Positions 18,901 to 25,672 of a DNA stretch of 25,817 nt are shown here, in pieces. The stretch comes from CAZZEX01 sp964653285 (GTDB taxonomy: Bacteria; Chloroflexota; Anaerolineae; B4-G1). Position numbers and translations under genes: made by a program. How positions within the stretch are numbered: position 1 is the first letter of the stretch; each line of letters begins with the position of its first letter. The notes under the pieces were generated by a model. The model had not been told where the DNA came from and searched no databases. It was given only the letters and a program-made list of their open reading frames with translations. The stretch is taken from assembly GCA_964653285.1 (NCBI GenBank), contig CAZZEX010000069.1, positions 1-25,817 of the forward strand, given 5' to 3'.

Positions 18901-20412
18901 ATGCTCATTCGCCACCGTAGCGCCTCTCGGGACGTGGGCGTAGATCCAGCGCGAAGCAGCCAGGCGCGTGTTAGGTCGCAGATAGATGGAGAACACTGCG
19001 CTGGCCCATAAGGCAGCACCGGCGACACAAATGAGCAATGGCAAATGACAACTGGTTACAAACCAGGTTTTTCGGAAAAAACCTGGTTTCTTCGCCCCTG
19101 TGCCACGGGGCAGACGAACCAGGCGGATCAACAGATAGGCAGCCAGGATAACGAAAACGGGATACAGGGGCAGAGAGTAGCGCATGGCCTTAACCCAGCG
19201 GGTAGCCTGGTAAAGAAACATCAGGCTCCCCCACACCCAGGGGAGCAGATGGACGCGCTTCCCACGCAATAACTCAACACCCGCTACTGCCCAACCAGCC
19301 CAGACGGCCAGGCCCAATGGCAGCCCCATGCCCCAGACAACCATGTTGGCCCAGGGGAACAGAATAGGCACCCGATTCGTCCACTGCCGACCAGACGGCA
19401 AATCCAACCCCCCGCCCTGCTCAGTGCGGATCTGGCTCAACCGGCCGAACCACTCCAGGCTGGGCCGCACGCCAAAGAAACCAGGCCCCTCAAAAGCGTA
19501 GGGCTGGGCGATGCGGAAGGCGACCAGTGACAGCAAGCCGGCGAGGACAAGGCGGAGGACCAATCGCGAAACGTGTCCCCTTGTCCCCCTATTCCCTTGT
19601 CCCCCTGTCTCCCTGTCCCCCTGTCCCCCTGTCCCCCTGTCCCCCTGTCCCCTTGTCTCCCTTGTCCACCACCACACTCCGGCCAGCACGACGAGGAGAG
19701 ACGCCAGGGCCGCGTCGACCTTGCAGGCCGTGGCCAGGCCAGTCGCCAGCCCCGCCAGCCCGAAGTCGCTCCAACGCCCTGACTGGCCCGCGCACACGGA
19801 GAAGTAGGCGGTCAGCGCGACGAAGAAGCAGGCCATGCTATCCACGGTGAAGAAGTGGGCCTGCTGGATAGAGAACGCCGTCAGTGCTCCCAACCCCGCA
19901 GCCAGCAACCCCACGGTTTCTCCGTACAGACGACGTCCAATCAGGTAGATAAGAAACACGGCCCCCAGGTCAGCCAGCGCCGAGAATGTCCGCCCCACCT
20001 GCGCGCTGCGGGGACCCGTGAACGCACCGGGACTGCACTGCAAGTCCGAAGCCCCCACCAGCAACGACGCCACGGCTGCGCTCAACTTGCCAGGGGATTC
20101 GCCACAGCCCAGGTCAAGCCACTCAGCCATCATGCGGGTCAAGAACAGCGGCAGCGTGCCGTAACTATACTGGTAGCCACGATTGCGGCAGTTCAGCGGT
20201 GAGTTGTGCGTGTCGAAGTAGAGAGAGAGGCTATCCGGCATCTCGATGACCGACGTAATCATCCGCATATGCCCCTCGTCAGGGTGAATCCACTGCCCCT
20301 CGTCCCAGTTCAAGCCCGTGAAGCGCAGATAGCCGCCCACCAGCAGAATGATGAACAATGAACAATGAACAATGAACGATGAATGCGAGTGTTTGGAGTC
20401 GTTCTCTCTCAA
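15898..20412 (-). CDS. Fusion of a GT39-like transferase with a DUF2298 membrane protein
   Basis: 1504 residues. The first half (to about 720) is a GT39/GT-C-like membrane protein with HPDEGHM (D45-E46), SYGTLPLFL and a soluble region with GATVANEHWDWGLPL. The second half (about 740-1504) is a full DUF2298 module: GGEKPMVFAYLNAVMKS, NPWFSGSYINYYYFGFV, EFPAFTFLYADLHAHMIAFP, TNTWNYPACL and GRMNTVFKFYLQAW. Its C-terminal part is clearly homologous to the stand-alone 842-aa protein (SPVILEGLGYREYLW, YTGLPAVIGW). Fusion suggests the two activities act on the same substrate. The TTG start is supported by GGAGG eight bases upstream. In-frame arrays lie at about residues 8-22, 251-279, 1094-1100 and 1168-1187. 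A palindrome falls at about 441-451, a CPGLVEG-type dispersed element at about 1284-1295, and a repeat-derived end completes the set. Confidence 0.9.
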   Translation of the reverse strand: MRENDSKHSHSSFIVHCSLFIILLVGGYLRFTGLNWDEGQWIHPDEGHMRMITSVIEMPDSLSLYFDTHNSPLNCRNRGYQYSYGTLPLFLTRMMAEWLDLGCGESPGKLSAAVASLLVGASDLQCSPGAFTGPRSAQVGRTFSALADLGAVFLIYLIGRRLYGETVGLLAAGLGALTAFSIQQAHFFTVDSMACFFVALTAYFSVCAGQSGRWSDFGLAGLATGLATACKVDAALASLLVVLAGVWWWTRETRGQGDRGTGGQGDRETGGQGNRGTRGHVSRLVLRLVLAGLLSLVAFRIAQPYAFEGPGFFGVRPSLEWFGRLSQIRTEQGGGLDLPSGRQWTNRVPILFPWANMVVWGMGLPLGLAVWAGWAVAGVELLRGKRVHLLPWVWGSLMFLYQATRWVKAMRYSLPLYPVFVILAAYLLIRLVRLPRGTGAKKPGFFRKTWFVTSCHLPLLICVAGAALWASAVFSIYLRPNTRLAASRWIYAHVPRGATVANEHWDWGLPLRVDGHDPFGGMYRGLEMQNYNEDTPEKRAQLFGWLDEADYIFLASNRLYASISRLPARYPLTTAYYRALFGGELGFELAADFTSRPAIGPFQFPDQECPYPLMEAEYVYQPEPIKVSLPPAEEAFSVYDHPRVLIFRKTAAYSRQHVEEVLGGINVERALHGLSPRQAAVAPDLLEFDPQTWAEQQAGGTWSEMFDRDCLLNRYPGLAAVAWWAVVAGLGWLAFPLLFVALPRLRDRGYGLARVLGLLLIAYLTWLAASLRVLPNTRGTILCMVLLLALAGGGVGWFKRDELRRFLRRRRKLILLIEGLFALLYVVWVGVRLLHPDLWHPVVGGEKPMVFAYLNAVMKSTWFPPYNPWFSGSYINYYYFGFVIIGTLIKLVGTVPAIAYNLAVPLLFALTGVGAFSVAYNLFGGHRRGALLAGVMALVFTVVLGNLGVVHLIRGKLIELGGDLFPSTIPGFSETVAMFRGLWQVMAHGAKLPLRIESWYWHPTRIIPAAPGEAGPITEFPAFTFLYADLHAHMIAFPLMLLALALMVYWACTPRPHWLSLALGGLVIGALYPTNTWNYPACLVLGLAALAVGAFAIRNSQKVFAWRAVLLISLTMLLYLPYIQHYAAGYTSVGMWHGSHTPLDIYLWIYGILLFPLLTRLLIELCRQVRNTRYAIRHYSLFIGSLFIALVLFFLGYEVALVAVLVGVCAAYLVLVPGMPASRRLLWLMVGEAMAICLGVEIIVLKGDVGRMNTVFKFYLQAWILLSVAAGVSLAWVCKHARRWRPERCPGLVEGWRKLWWVGMGALIFGGALFLPYGVRARAVDRMSPQAGLTLDGMAFMEHSVVFDGAPERGSQEVPLAGDYAAIRWMQDTIQGSPVILEGLGYREYLWGNRVSVYTGLPAVIGWRWHQVQQRLGVLPDTMVDWRRDDVTQCYNTADVARAQEILARYGVRCVYVGAYERAYYDPAGLAKFDDMAGQGLLRVVYDAQGVRIYEVLQRIRGTN
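16529..16560. repeat. Single copy of a known-looking dispersed element (CTTCGACAAGCCCAGG)
   Basis: CCCTTCGACAAGCCCAGGGC and the next 12 bases, read on the - strand as RPERCPGLVEGWRK. The type resembles a dispersed element I recall from other genomes, where it is read as LSLSKG or LVEG peptides. There is only one copy here, so the call rests on memory. Confidence 0.4.
16853..16909. repeat. 7-bp array changing from AACAATG to GCGTATT type, intragenic
   Basis: Units AACAATG, AGCCAATG (8), AACAATG, AATAATG, GCGTATT, GCGTATC, GCGTATT, GCGTACC. The change between families is exactly in register. Read on the - strand as VRNTRYAIRHYSLFIGSLF, partly forming a membrane segment of the fusion protein. 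Confidence 0.88.
17111..17131. repeat. 7-bp array (TGCGAAT x 3), intragenic
   Basis: Three perfect TGCGAAT units, 21 bp, giving seven residues (AIRNSQK region) of the fusion protein without changing frame. Confidence 0.85.
19060..19089. repeat. 13-bp perfect palindrome inside the fusion gene
   Basis: AAACCAGGTTTTT (19060-19072) and AAAAACCTGGTTT (19077-19089) with loop CGGA. It is read on the - strand as KKPGFFRKTWFV in a loop of the GT39-like half. A degenerate 7-bp array (AAATGAG, CAATGGC, AAATGAC) directly precedes it at 19029-19049. It resembles palindromic REP-type elements with an A/T-rich centre. Confidence 0.8.
19575..19662. repeat. 8-bp array of 11 units (GTCCCCCT-type), intragenic
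   Basis: Eleven units, mostly GTCCCCCT with variants GTCCCCTT, ATTCCCTT and GTCTCCCT. On the - strand they encode the octapeptide repeat TGGQGDRG/E (about residues 251-279) in a loop of the fusion protein. This is the longest and cleanest array in the window. Confidence 0.92.
20347..20388. repeat. 7-bp array (AACAATG-type) at the N-terminus of the fusion gene
   Basis: Units AATGATG, AACAATG three times, AACGATG, AATGCGA. On the - strand they encode HSSFIVHCSLFIIL, which forms the start of the first membrane segment, so the array supplies functional-looking hydrophobic sequence. Confidence 0.88.
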
Positions 20413-20425
20413 CGAAGCGTCCTCC

Positions 20426-20481
20426 GTATTGCGTATTGCGTATTGTGCTAACTGCTAACGGCTAATGGCTAACGGCTGACT
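20426..20481. repeat. 7-bp array (GTATTGC then GCTAACG) across a stop/ribosome-site junction
   Basis: Eight units GTATTGC, GTATTGC, GTATTGT, GCTAACT, GCTAACG, GCTAATG, GCTAACG, GCTGACT with an in-register change of family. On the - strand they hold the TAG (20469-20471) of the GT39-like gene and run up to the GGAGG ribosome site of the fusion gene. Confidence 0.88.
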
Positions 20482-22451
20482 TCGTATGATATGTACAACA
20501 ACCGCCTATCGGCACTGGAGCAAGCGAGCATCTCCATGCCGCCCGGATACCGTGCCCGGACGTCCTCCAGTTCACCCAGTCGCTCCGGGAGAAAGACAAA
20601 ACGTGCCCCCCGGCCCGAGTCAGGTACCAGCAACTCCCCTCCCCCTGGCGGGGGTACATCCATCCCCGTGACGCCCCGCGCCATGAAGCACAGCGTCCCG
20701 AAATTCCAGTACATAAACGGCGGCCCGTAGAAGTACACGACGTAGTCGTCGTCCCGCTGCGCCAGGTAGCGCCCCAACTCAGTAGCGACCTCGGCAGTTG
20801 GGTTCCCGTAGACCCGCGTGGGGGTGTAAACGACGAAGTAATAGTGCAGGTTGAGAACGGCAATGGCAATGAGAATGGCAATGAGGACGAGCACACTCGC
20901 CCTGTTCCACAAACGTCGCCCACCGCCCAACACACGCCGGCCCAATTCCATCAGCCAGTTCAGCCCCAGGCCCACCAGCAACGCCAGTGCTGGTGCCACA
21001 ATGACCATCCGCATGCTGCTGGGCGGGTTTTCCGTCGCCACCCAGCCCAGGATCAGGGCCAGCCAGAACCACAGCAGCAACAGGCCGTTGGCCGGCCAGC
21101 GGCAGTGTGCCGTCGTCCACAACAGGCCGAGGACGAACAACGCGCCGCTGACGAAGTCGAGCAGAGGAATAGTAGGGCGATACCAGAAAGTGGAGTCGAG
21201 TGTGTAGTTGAAAGCCGAGATGGACTTCCAAAACTGCTGGAGCATCAGGTTGGCAGTGCTGCGGCTGGTGATCACCTGCTCCCGCGCCAGCCAGCCGGAG
21301 GCGAAGAGGCTGACCTCCCGGAACCGGGCAGACAGTGCATCGGGACAGCCAATGTAGTAGATCATAAGAGGTGCGACCACCACCAGCGCAGCCCCCAGTA
21401 GAATCAGCAACAGTCGTCCATAGCGGGCCAGGAAGCGATACTCCACCACCACCCGCCAGGCCAGGTAGAAGGCTACAACGATACCGATCAACCGCGCTCC
21501 GAAGTAGCCGTACCAGCCCAGTCCCATCACCGCACCCGCCAGCGCGAAGCAGATCTCCCGCCTCGACCGCAGCCCACGCACGAGCAGCCACAACGCCAGC
21601 GTGACGAAGAGGCCGTCGGCGATCTGGTTGGAGCCCAGGCGGCTGAAGTGGATGTGAAAGTGAGAGCAGGTTAACACTGTCGCCGCCAGCCACGCCACCC
21701 GCCGCCCCCACAGTTCCCGCGCCAGCAGAAACGTGGTCAGTACCGTGAGCGTGCCGATCAGCGCCGACAGCGCCCGCAGTCCCGCCGCACTCTCTCCGAA
21801 GACCCGCATCGAGAGCCCCCACGCCAGGAACGACATGGTGGGCACGCCGAACCAGCCAGTCGAGAACGGATTGGACAGCGGCGGCTCCAGGAACTTCAGC
21901 GCCGCCACGCCCTGTGTGCCCTCATCGCCGCCCAGGTTGGCCGGGACGTGCTCCAGGTCAACGGCCCGCACGGCCAGCGCCACCAGCAGCAGCGCCACCA
22001 GCCCCACCAGTTCAACCCGGCGACTGCAAAGCCAACAGAACAGGCGCGGCCACACCTCTTTGACAGAGTTGAGAATGGAGGATGGCACGAAGGCCAGCAG
22101 GAACCAGGCCACACCGACCAGCCACAGCCAGAGGAGGCTGCTGAAATCAGCCGTCTCTGGCCACAGCCGCGCCAACCACCCTGCCAGCAATGCCAACCAC
22201 GCCCCACCGATCACGGCCAGCGCGCGCGACAGGCGCTTGGGCACCCACGACAGCGGCCGCCAGCCGGACCGCCCACGATCCAGTCGCTCCATGCGCCTCA
22301 GGAGCAGCCCGAACGCCAGGATGGCGACACACCAGAAGAACAGGCCATCCCACACGTACTCCCGCCGGCAGGCGAAATAGAACTGGCCCAGGAGCGCAAA
22401 CCCCAGCCCAATGATCAGGAGCAGGCCGGCTGACCCCCGCCTCTGTTTCAC
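20469..22451 (-). CDS. GT39-like multispan glycosyltransferase
   Basis: 660 residues. After about five N-terminal membrane segments comes LGGDEGTQGVAAL (D176-E177), the Asp-Glu pair of GT39/GT-C dolichol- or polyprenyl-phosphate-sugar transferases. It is followed by SNPFSTGWFGVPTMSF, ALIGTLTVLTTFLLARELWG and SRLGSNQIADGLFVTLALWL, which are typical of ArnT/PMT-like enzymes. A soluble C-terminal part (YYFVVYTPTRVYGNPTAEVA, DDDYVVYFYGPPF) follows the last membrane segment. It probably moves a sugar from a lipid carrier to an acceptor outside the membrane. The GTG start at 22451 overlaps the previous stop (GTGA) and has AGGAGG seven bases upstream. The N-terminal extension before the Asp-Glu pair is about 130 residues longer than usual for the family. 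Confidence 0.87.
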   Translation of the reverse strand: MKQRRGSAGLLLIIGLGFALLGQFYFACRREYVWDGLFFWCVAILAFGLLLRRMERLDRGRSGWRPLSWVPKRLSRALAVIGGAWLALLAGWLARLWPETADFSSLLWLWLVGVAWFLLAFVPSSILNSVKEVWPRLFCWLCSRRVELVGLVALLLVALAVRAVDLEHVPANLGGDEGTQGVAALKFLEPPLSNPFSTGWFGVPTMSFLAWGLSMRVFGESAAGLRALSALIGTLTVLTTFLLARELWGRRVAWLAATVLTCSHFHIHFSRLGSNQIADGLFVTLALWLLVRGLRSRREICFALAGAVMGLGWYGYFGARLIGIVVAFYLAWRVVVEYRFLARYGRLLLILLGAALVVVAPLMIYYIGCPDALSARFREVSLFASGWLAREQVITSRSTANLMLQQFWKSISAFNYTLDSTFWYRPTIPLLDFVSGALFVLGLLWTTAHCRWPANGLLLLWFWLALILGWVATENPPSSMRMVIVAPALALLVGLGLNWLMELGRRVLGGGRRLWNRASVLVLIAILIAIAVLNLHYYFVVYTPTRVYGNPTAEVATELGRYLAQRDDDYVVYFYGPPFMYWNFGTLCFMARGVTGMDVPPPGGGELLVPDSGRGARFVFLPERLGELEDVRARYPGGMEMLACSSADRRLLYISYEVSR

Positions 22452-23398
22452 GATGCTCCTCCTGTCATGGACGTGCTTCCTTTCCGCGCCACGAAGAAGA
22501 GATACGCCCCGGCGCTGACTTCGGCGGGCTCAGTCGAGCCGTTGAGGGATAGCGACTCCTGGTATAGCGGCCGCACCAGCCGCTCGGTGACCCACAGGTT
22601 GGTCCGTGAAGGCCACAGCACCCAGCGCCCGGCCAGTTTCTTGCATACCAGCGAGGGCAACCCCAGGTAGTGCCCCCACTCCAGGGCTACCAGCGCCCGG
22701 CGGGGGAAGTAGGGCCACCAGCGAACCAATCTCAACCCCACGGCCTCCAGTCGCCGCTCCCACACCTCGGTCCCGTCGCAGTGGTAGTGGCGGGAGATGC
22801 GGTTGAAGAAACGGCGGTAGGCATCACCGGGCGAATTGCGAATGGCGCATTGGCGAATGGCGAATGGCGAATGGCAAAGGGGCCGTGGCCACAACCGGTC
22901 CAGCGCTCGCCCGATGGAGAGAAAGGGCAAGAAGTTAGGGCCCGGTACGCAGAAGTAGCACCAGCCGCCGGGCTGTAACACCCGCGCCATCTCCACCAGC
23001 ACGGGCCGCACCTGGGGGATGTGCTCCAGCACCGAGTTGCTCACGACGGTGGCAAAGTACCCATCGGGGTAGGGCATCCGCGCCCCATCAGCCTGCGCCA
23101 ACAGGCGGTAGGCCCTCCGCTTGCGAGCCTCGGTCAGCGGCTCCCACCAGGGGTCAAAACCCGCCTCCAGCGGCCCGTCGAAGGCGACCGACGCGAAGTG
23201 CCCATCGCCGCAGCCCAGGTCGAGCACGGGGTGGGTGAGCGGCAGATCGGCATAGAAGTGAGCCTCCACCGCCCGCAGCAGGGCGCGGAAGGCCGGTAAA
23301 TCACGCAGGTGTCGCCAGAGCAAATCGTCCACGGCACTCACAGTTGTCGGAACAGCGCCTGAGTCCCCTGCTCGAAGAAGCACCGCCGACATACACAT
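22448..23398 (-). CDS. Class I SAM-dependent methyltransferase
   Basis: 316 residues. Motif I is VLDLGCGDGHFASVAF (about residues 58-73), the acidic end of beta-2 is EAGFDPWWEPL, and later motifs are MPYPDGYFATVVSNSVLEHI and VLQPGGWCYFCVPGP. This is a Methyltransf_11-like Rossmann fold, common in glycan clusters for O-methylation of sugars or lipid carriers; the substrate is unknown. Residues about 173-189 (CHSPFAIRQCAIRNSPGD) come from a heptamer array and residues about 285-294 (GSTEPAEVS) from a 26-bp dispersed repeat, so an otherwise normal soluble enzyme has two repeat-derived insertions. The ATG at 23398 has AGGA about 6 bases upstream; a second ATG follows at 23392. Its stop overlaps the GTG of the next gene. 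Confidence 0.85.
   Translation of the reverse strand: MCMSAVLLRAGDSGAVPTTVSAVDDLLWRHLRDLPAFRALLRAVEAHFYADLPLTHPVLDLGCGDGHFASVAFDGPLEAGFDPWWEPLTEARKRRAYRLLAQADGARMPYPDGYFATVVSNSVLEHIPQVRPVLVEMARVLQPGGWCYFCVPGPNFLPFLSIGRALDRLWPRPLCHSPFAIRQCAIRNSPGDAYRRFFNRISRHYHCDGTEVWERRLEAVGLRLVRWWPYFPRRALVALEWGHYLGLPSLVCKKLAGRWVLWPSRTNLWVTERLVRPLYQESLSLNGSTEPAEVSAGAYLFFVARKGSTSMTGGAS
22517..22542. repeat. 26-bp dispersed repeat, copy B (in frame, STEPAEV)
   Basis: Matches 8316-8341 at 25 of 26 bases. The variant base makes the internal stem GGCTC-AGTC-GAGCC perfect. Read as GSTEPAEVS near the end of the methyltransferase. Confidence 0.85.
22831..22880. repeat. 7-bp array (GCGAATG-type), intragenic
   Basis: Units GCGAATT, GCGAATG, GCGCATT, one extra G, GCGAATG three times, GCAAAGG. 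Encodes SPFAIRQCAIRNS in the methyltransferase on the - strand. Confidence 0.87.
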
Positions 23399-23444
23399 CT
23401 CACTTCCTCGCGCGGCACTCTCGCGGGTGAACGCTTACCAGCCA

Positions 23445-23471
23445 AAAACTCGCGCTCTTCCGGGAAAGAGC
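23445..23471 (-). terminator. Possible weak intrinsic terminator after the GT4 gene
   Basis: On the - strand, 10 bases after the GT4 stop, a 6-bp stem GCTCTT / AAGAGC (23454-23471) is followed after 4 bases by five T (23445-23449). The stem is short, so termination may be partial. Confidence 0.35.
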
Positions 23472-23480
23472 ATGGCCCGT

Positions 23481-24668
23481 CTACTGTCTCCCTGTCCCCT
23501 TGTCCCCTTGTCTCCCTGTCTCCCTCAGCAGCCTCTCAAACAGCACTTCGTACTCCGCCGCCGTGCGCCTGGCACTGAAGTAGGTGGCGATCTCTTCCTG
23601 GGGGCGGACGTACTTTTGGTGGCTACTGACTATGCGAAGAATAGCCTCCGACAGAGCCTCGCTATCTCCCACCGGCACCACCTCCCCCATCCCCGTCTGC
23701 AGCACCGGCTGGCGCACCCCCGGCAAGTCGCTGGCAATCGAGGGTGCCCCGCACAACATCGCCTCTACCTGCACCAACCCAAACGACTCGGTCGAGTTGA
23801 GGCTGGGCACGACGATGACGTCCAGGTTGGAATAGAACGCCGCCATCTGCAACGGGTTCAGCACGCCCAGAAACTCCCAGCGCTCCTCGTGCTGACGGAA
23901 CAACGGCTCCAGCCGCCGGGCGTAAGCCTCCTCGCCCATCACGCCCCGGTATTGGCCGGCGAAGAGCACCCGCGCCTCTGGATAGACCTCCAACACGCGC
24001 GGCAGCGCATTCAGCAGTACCTCAACGCCCTTCTCAGCCGCCAGCCGCGCCGCCATTCCAATCACCGGCCTGCTCCCGTCCAGATTGTGCATCCTGGCAA
24101 AGGCCGCCACCGCCCCTGGCCCCACCTCCGGCAGTTCCACTGGCGGTGGAATGACCTCCAATTTGCTGCGGAAGGTGCACAGGAAGGGAGAATGGTCGGC
24201 GAAGTCCCGCGTATAGGCGACTACCCGGTCGGCCAGGAGCCCCGCCAGCCGGTTCATCACGTGCACCACCTGGTTGACCAGCCAGTTGAACGGGCCGGAC
24301 GGGAGCTTCAGGTCGCAGTGATACGTCAATACCGCCGGCTTACCCATCAGGCGACCTCGGACCGCCACGCCCGCCGCGTCAAACTGCGGCAGGTGCAGGC
24401 TGACGACGTCGTGCTCTCGCACCAGCCGCGTTGCCAGCCAACCGAAGGTCGGCATGATAACCCCCTTGCTGACACGGAAAAGAACCGGCGCCCGCACGAC
24501 CCGCACACCGTCCTCCAGCGCCTCGATGGGCCAGGAGCGATCAAAGCGCGAGGTCAGCACGGTGACCTGGTGCCCTCGCGCCGCCAGCCCCCGCGCCAAC
24601 CGCTCGGCGTAGATTGTCAGGCCGCTAGTGTGCGGGCGGTAGTATGTGAGAACGATCAACACTTTCAT
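23481..24668 (-). CDS. GT4-family glycosyltransferase
   Basis: 395 residues with the GT-B two-domain layout. The N-terminal domain opens with MKVLIVLTYYRPHTSGLTIY and the Gly-rich loop typical of GT4. The C-terminal domain has PVIGMAARLAAEKGVEVLL, VLFAGQYRG and the donor-binding E-x7-E stretch ESFGLVQVE, followed by AMLCGAPSIASDLPGV. This is a retaining transferase that uses a nucleotide sugar on the cytoplasmic side, probably building a lipid-linked glycan that the GT-C proteins later use. The ATG at 24668 lies 3 bases after the stop of the flippase-like gene, within a CGAATGA heptamer pair; the nearest purine-rich site GAGGAGA is somewhat far. The last 15 residues (ETGRQGDKGTGRQ) are written by an 8-bp array and are probably dispensable. 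Confidence 0.9.
   Translation of the reverse strand: MKVLIVLTYYRPHTSGLTIYAERLARGLAARGHQVTVLTSRFDRSWPIEALEDGVRVVRAPVLFRVSKGVIMPTFGWLATRLVREHDVVSLHLPQFDAAGVAVRGRLMGKPAVLTYHCDLKLPSGPFNWLVNQVVHVMNRLAGLLADRVVAYTRDFADHSPFLCTFRSKLEVIPPPVELPEVGPGAVAAFARMHNLDGSRPVIGMAARLAAEKGVEVLLNALPRVLEVYPEARVLFAGQYRGVMGEEAYARRLEPLFRQHEERWEFLGVLNPLQMAAFYSNLDVIVVPSLNSTESFGLVQVEAMLCGAPSIASDLPGVRQPVLQTGMGEVVPVGDSEALSEAILRIVSSHQKYVRPQEEIATYFSARRTAAEYEVLFERLLRETGRQGDKGTGRQ
23485..23524. repeat. 8-bp array (TGTCCCCT-type) at the GT4 C-terminus
   Basis: Five units TGTCTCCC, TGTCCCCT, TGTCCCCT, TGTCTCCC, TGTCTCCC ending two bases before the TAG. Same family as the array at 19575-19662. Confidence 0.88.
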
Positions 24669-24678
24669 TCGTCATTCG
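24665..24678. repeat. Two 7-bp units (TCATTCG) at a stop/start junction
   Basis: TCATTCG twice. On the - strand, CGAATGACGAATGA contains both the TGA of the flippase-like gene and the ATG of the GT4 gene, the same design as at 11874-11901. Confidence 0.65.
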
Positions 24679-25664
24679 ATCTCCTCTACGCCGGCGACCC
24701 GTGCTCGCAACCAACCCAGGGAGAGGCTCTCCCGCGCCAGCCCGACTAGGCCCAGCAGGCACCCCAGCACGTATTGGAAAGTGTGGACAGCGAAGGCGAT
24801 GGTGACCGCCTGGTCCGTCGGCACGCTGAAAGGGACCGTCAGCCCATAGCGGGCGACGGCGTGGAAAACACCCACCGCGCCTGGCGAGGAGGGAATCGCC
24901 ATCCCCAGCCCCACGACGCAGACGAGGAAAGGAGCCGCCAGTGCCGGGGGCCGGGGTAGAAAAGCCCGCATTACCGTCCAGTAGAAAGCGACCACGCAGG
25001 CCCAGGTCACCACCGACCATGCCAGCAGTGCCAGCCCGCGTCGTCCGGAACGCAGCGGCGCGAGCCCCTCCAACAGGCCGTCCAGAGCCCGCACCCACCG
25101 CTCACCGTCCAGTCGGGGCACCCACCCCAGCACACGCCACCCCACCCGCCGCCCCCAACCCGGGCGGAAAGCCATGAGCAGCAGCACAGCCGAGGCCGCC
25201 AGCGCCGCCCCTCCCGCGACCAGGCCAGCGCTCACGGCACTTCCCGCTCCACTCACGAAGGGAGTCACCCCCGCCAGGAGAGCCACCACCATCAGCATGT
25301 CCAGCACCCGCTCCACCACGACGGCGGAGAGAGCGGCCGCAGTGGAGACCTTCCCGCCCTGCCCGATCACCACCGCCCGGGCGGGGTCCCCCAGCCGGAA
25401 GGGGAGCACGTTGCTCACCAGGTACCCGACGTTGGTGACCCAGAAACAGCGGGAAAGGCTCACCTCCGGCCCTAACAACAGTCGCCAGCGGACGGAGCGG
25501 GCAAACAGGTAGACCAACATCCCCGCAGTGGCCGGGATGAGGTAGATGTATTCTGCCTGAGCCAGCGTCTCTCCCACCCTGTGCAGGTCAATACTCACCA
25601 GGGCCAGCACCAGCGCCGCTGCGCTGATGATCAATCCAACCCATAACTTCCATTGTCTCTTCAT
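24672..25664 (-). CDS. UPF0104 / LPG-synthase-TM family flippase-like protein
   Basis: 330 residues with about eight membrane segments. Family features are YLFARSVRWRLLLGPE, NVGYLVSNVLPFRLGDPARA, VVVERVLDMLMVVALL and GLGMAIPSSPGAVGVFHAVA. This is the PF03706-type membrane domain found alone in YbhN/AglD-like proteins, often beside glycosyltransferases, and thought to act in lipid or lipid-linked-sugar transfer across the membrane. It has no synthetase domain, so it is not an MprF. It is the first gene of the leftward series, with a promoter directly before the ATG and no ribosome site, so its message may be leaderless. The GT4 gene starts 3 bases after its stop. Confidence 0.88.
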   Translation of the reverse strand: MKRQWKLWVGLIISAAALVLALVSIDLHRVGETLAQAEYIYLIPATAGMLVYLFARSVRWRLLLGPEVSLSRCFWVTNVGYLVSNVLPFRLGDPARAVVIGQGGKVSTAAALSAVVVERVLDMLMVVALLAGVTPFVSGAGSAVSAGLVAGGAALAASAVLLLMAFRPGWGRRVGWRVLGWVPRLDGERWVRALDGLLEGLAPLRSGRRGLALLAWSVVTWACVVAFYWTVMRAFLPRPPALAAPFLVCVVGLGMAIPSSPGAVGVFHAVARYGLTVPFSVPTDQAVTIAFAVHTFQYVLGCLLGLVGLARESLSLGWLRARVAGVEEIE

Positions 25665-25672
25665 GAGAGAAG

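Noticed and set aside
19575..19662. CRISPR or collagen-like gene in the GTCCCCCT array
   Set aside because: There are no spacers and the period is 8 bp. The peptide repeat is GQGDRGTG, not Gly-X-Y over its length.
8487..24678. Diversity-generating retroelement as the source of the repeats
   Set aside because: There is no reverse transcriptase, template repeat or adenine-specific substitution pattern in the window.
23427..24749. Long open frame of 440 codons on the + strand opposite the GT4 gene; similar long frames at 17110-18282 and 7143-8282
   Set aside because: They are antisense to clearly recognisable genes, are rich in His, Gln, Arg and Pro, show no family motif, and arise from the high-GC codon usage of the genes beneath.
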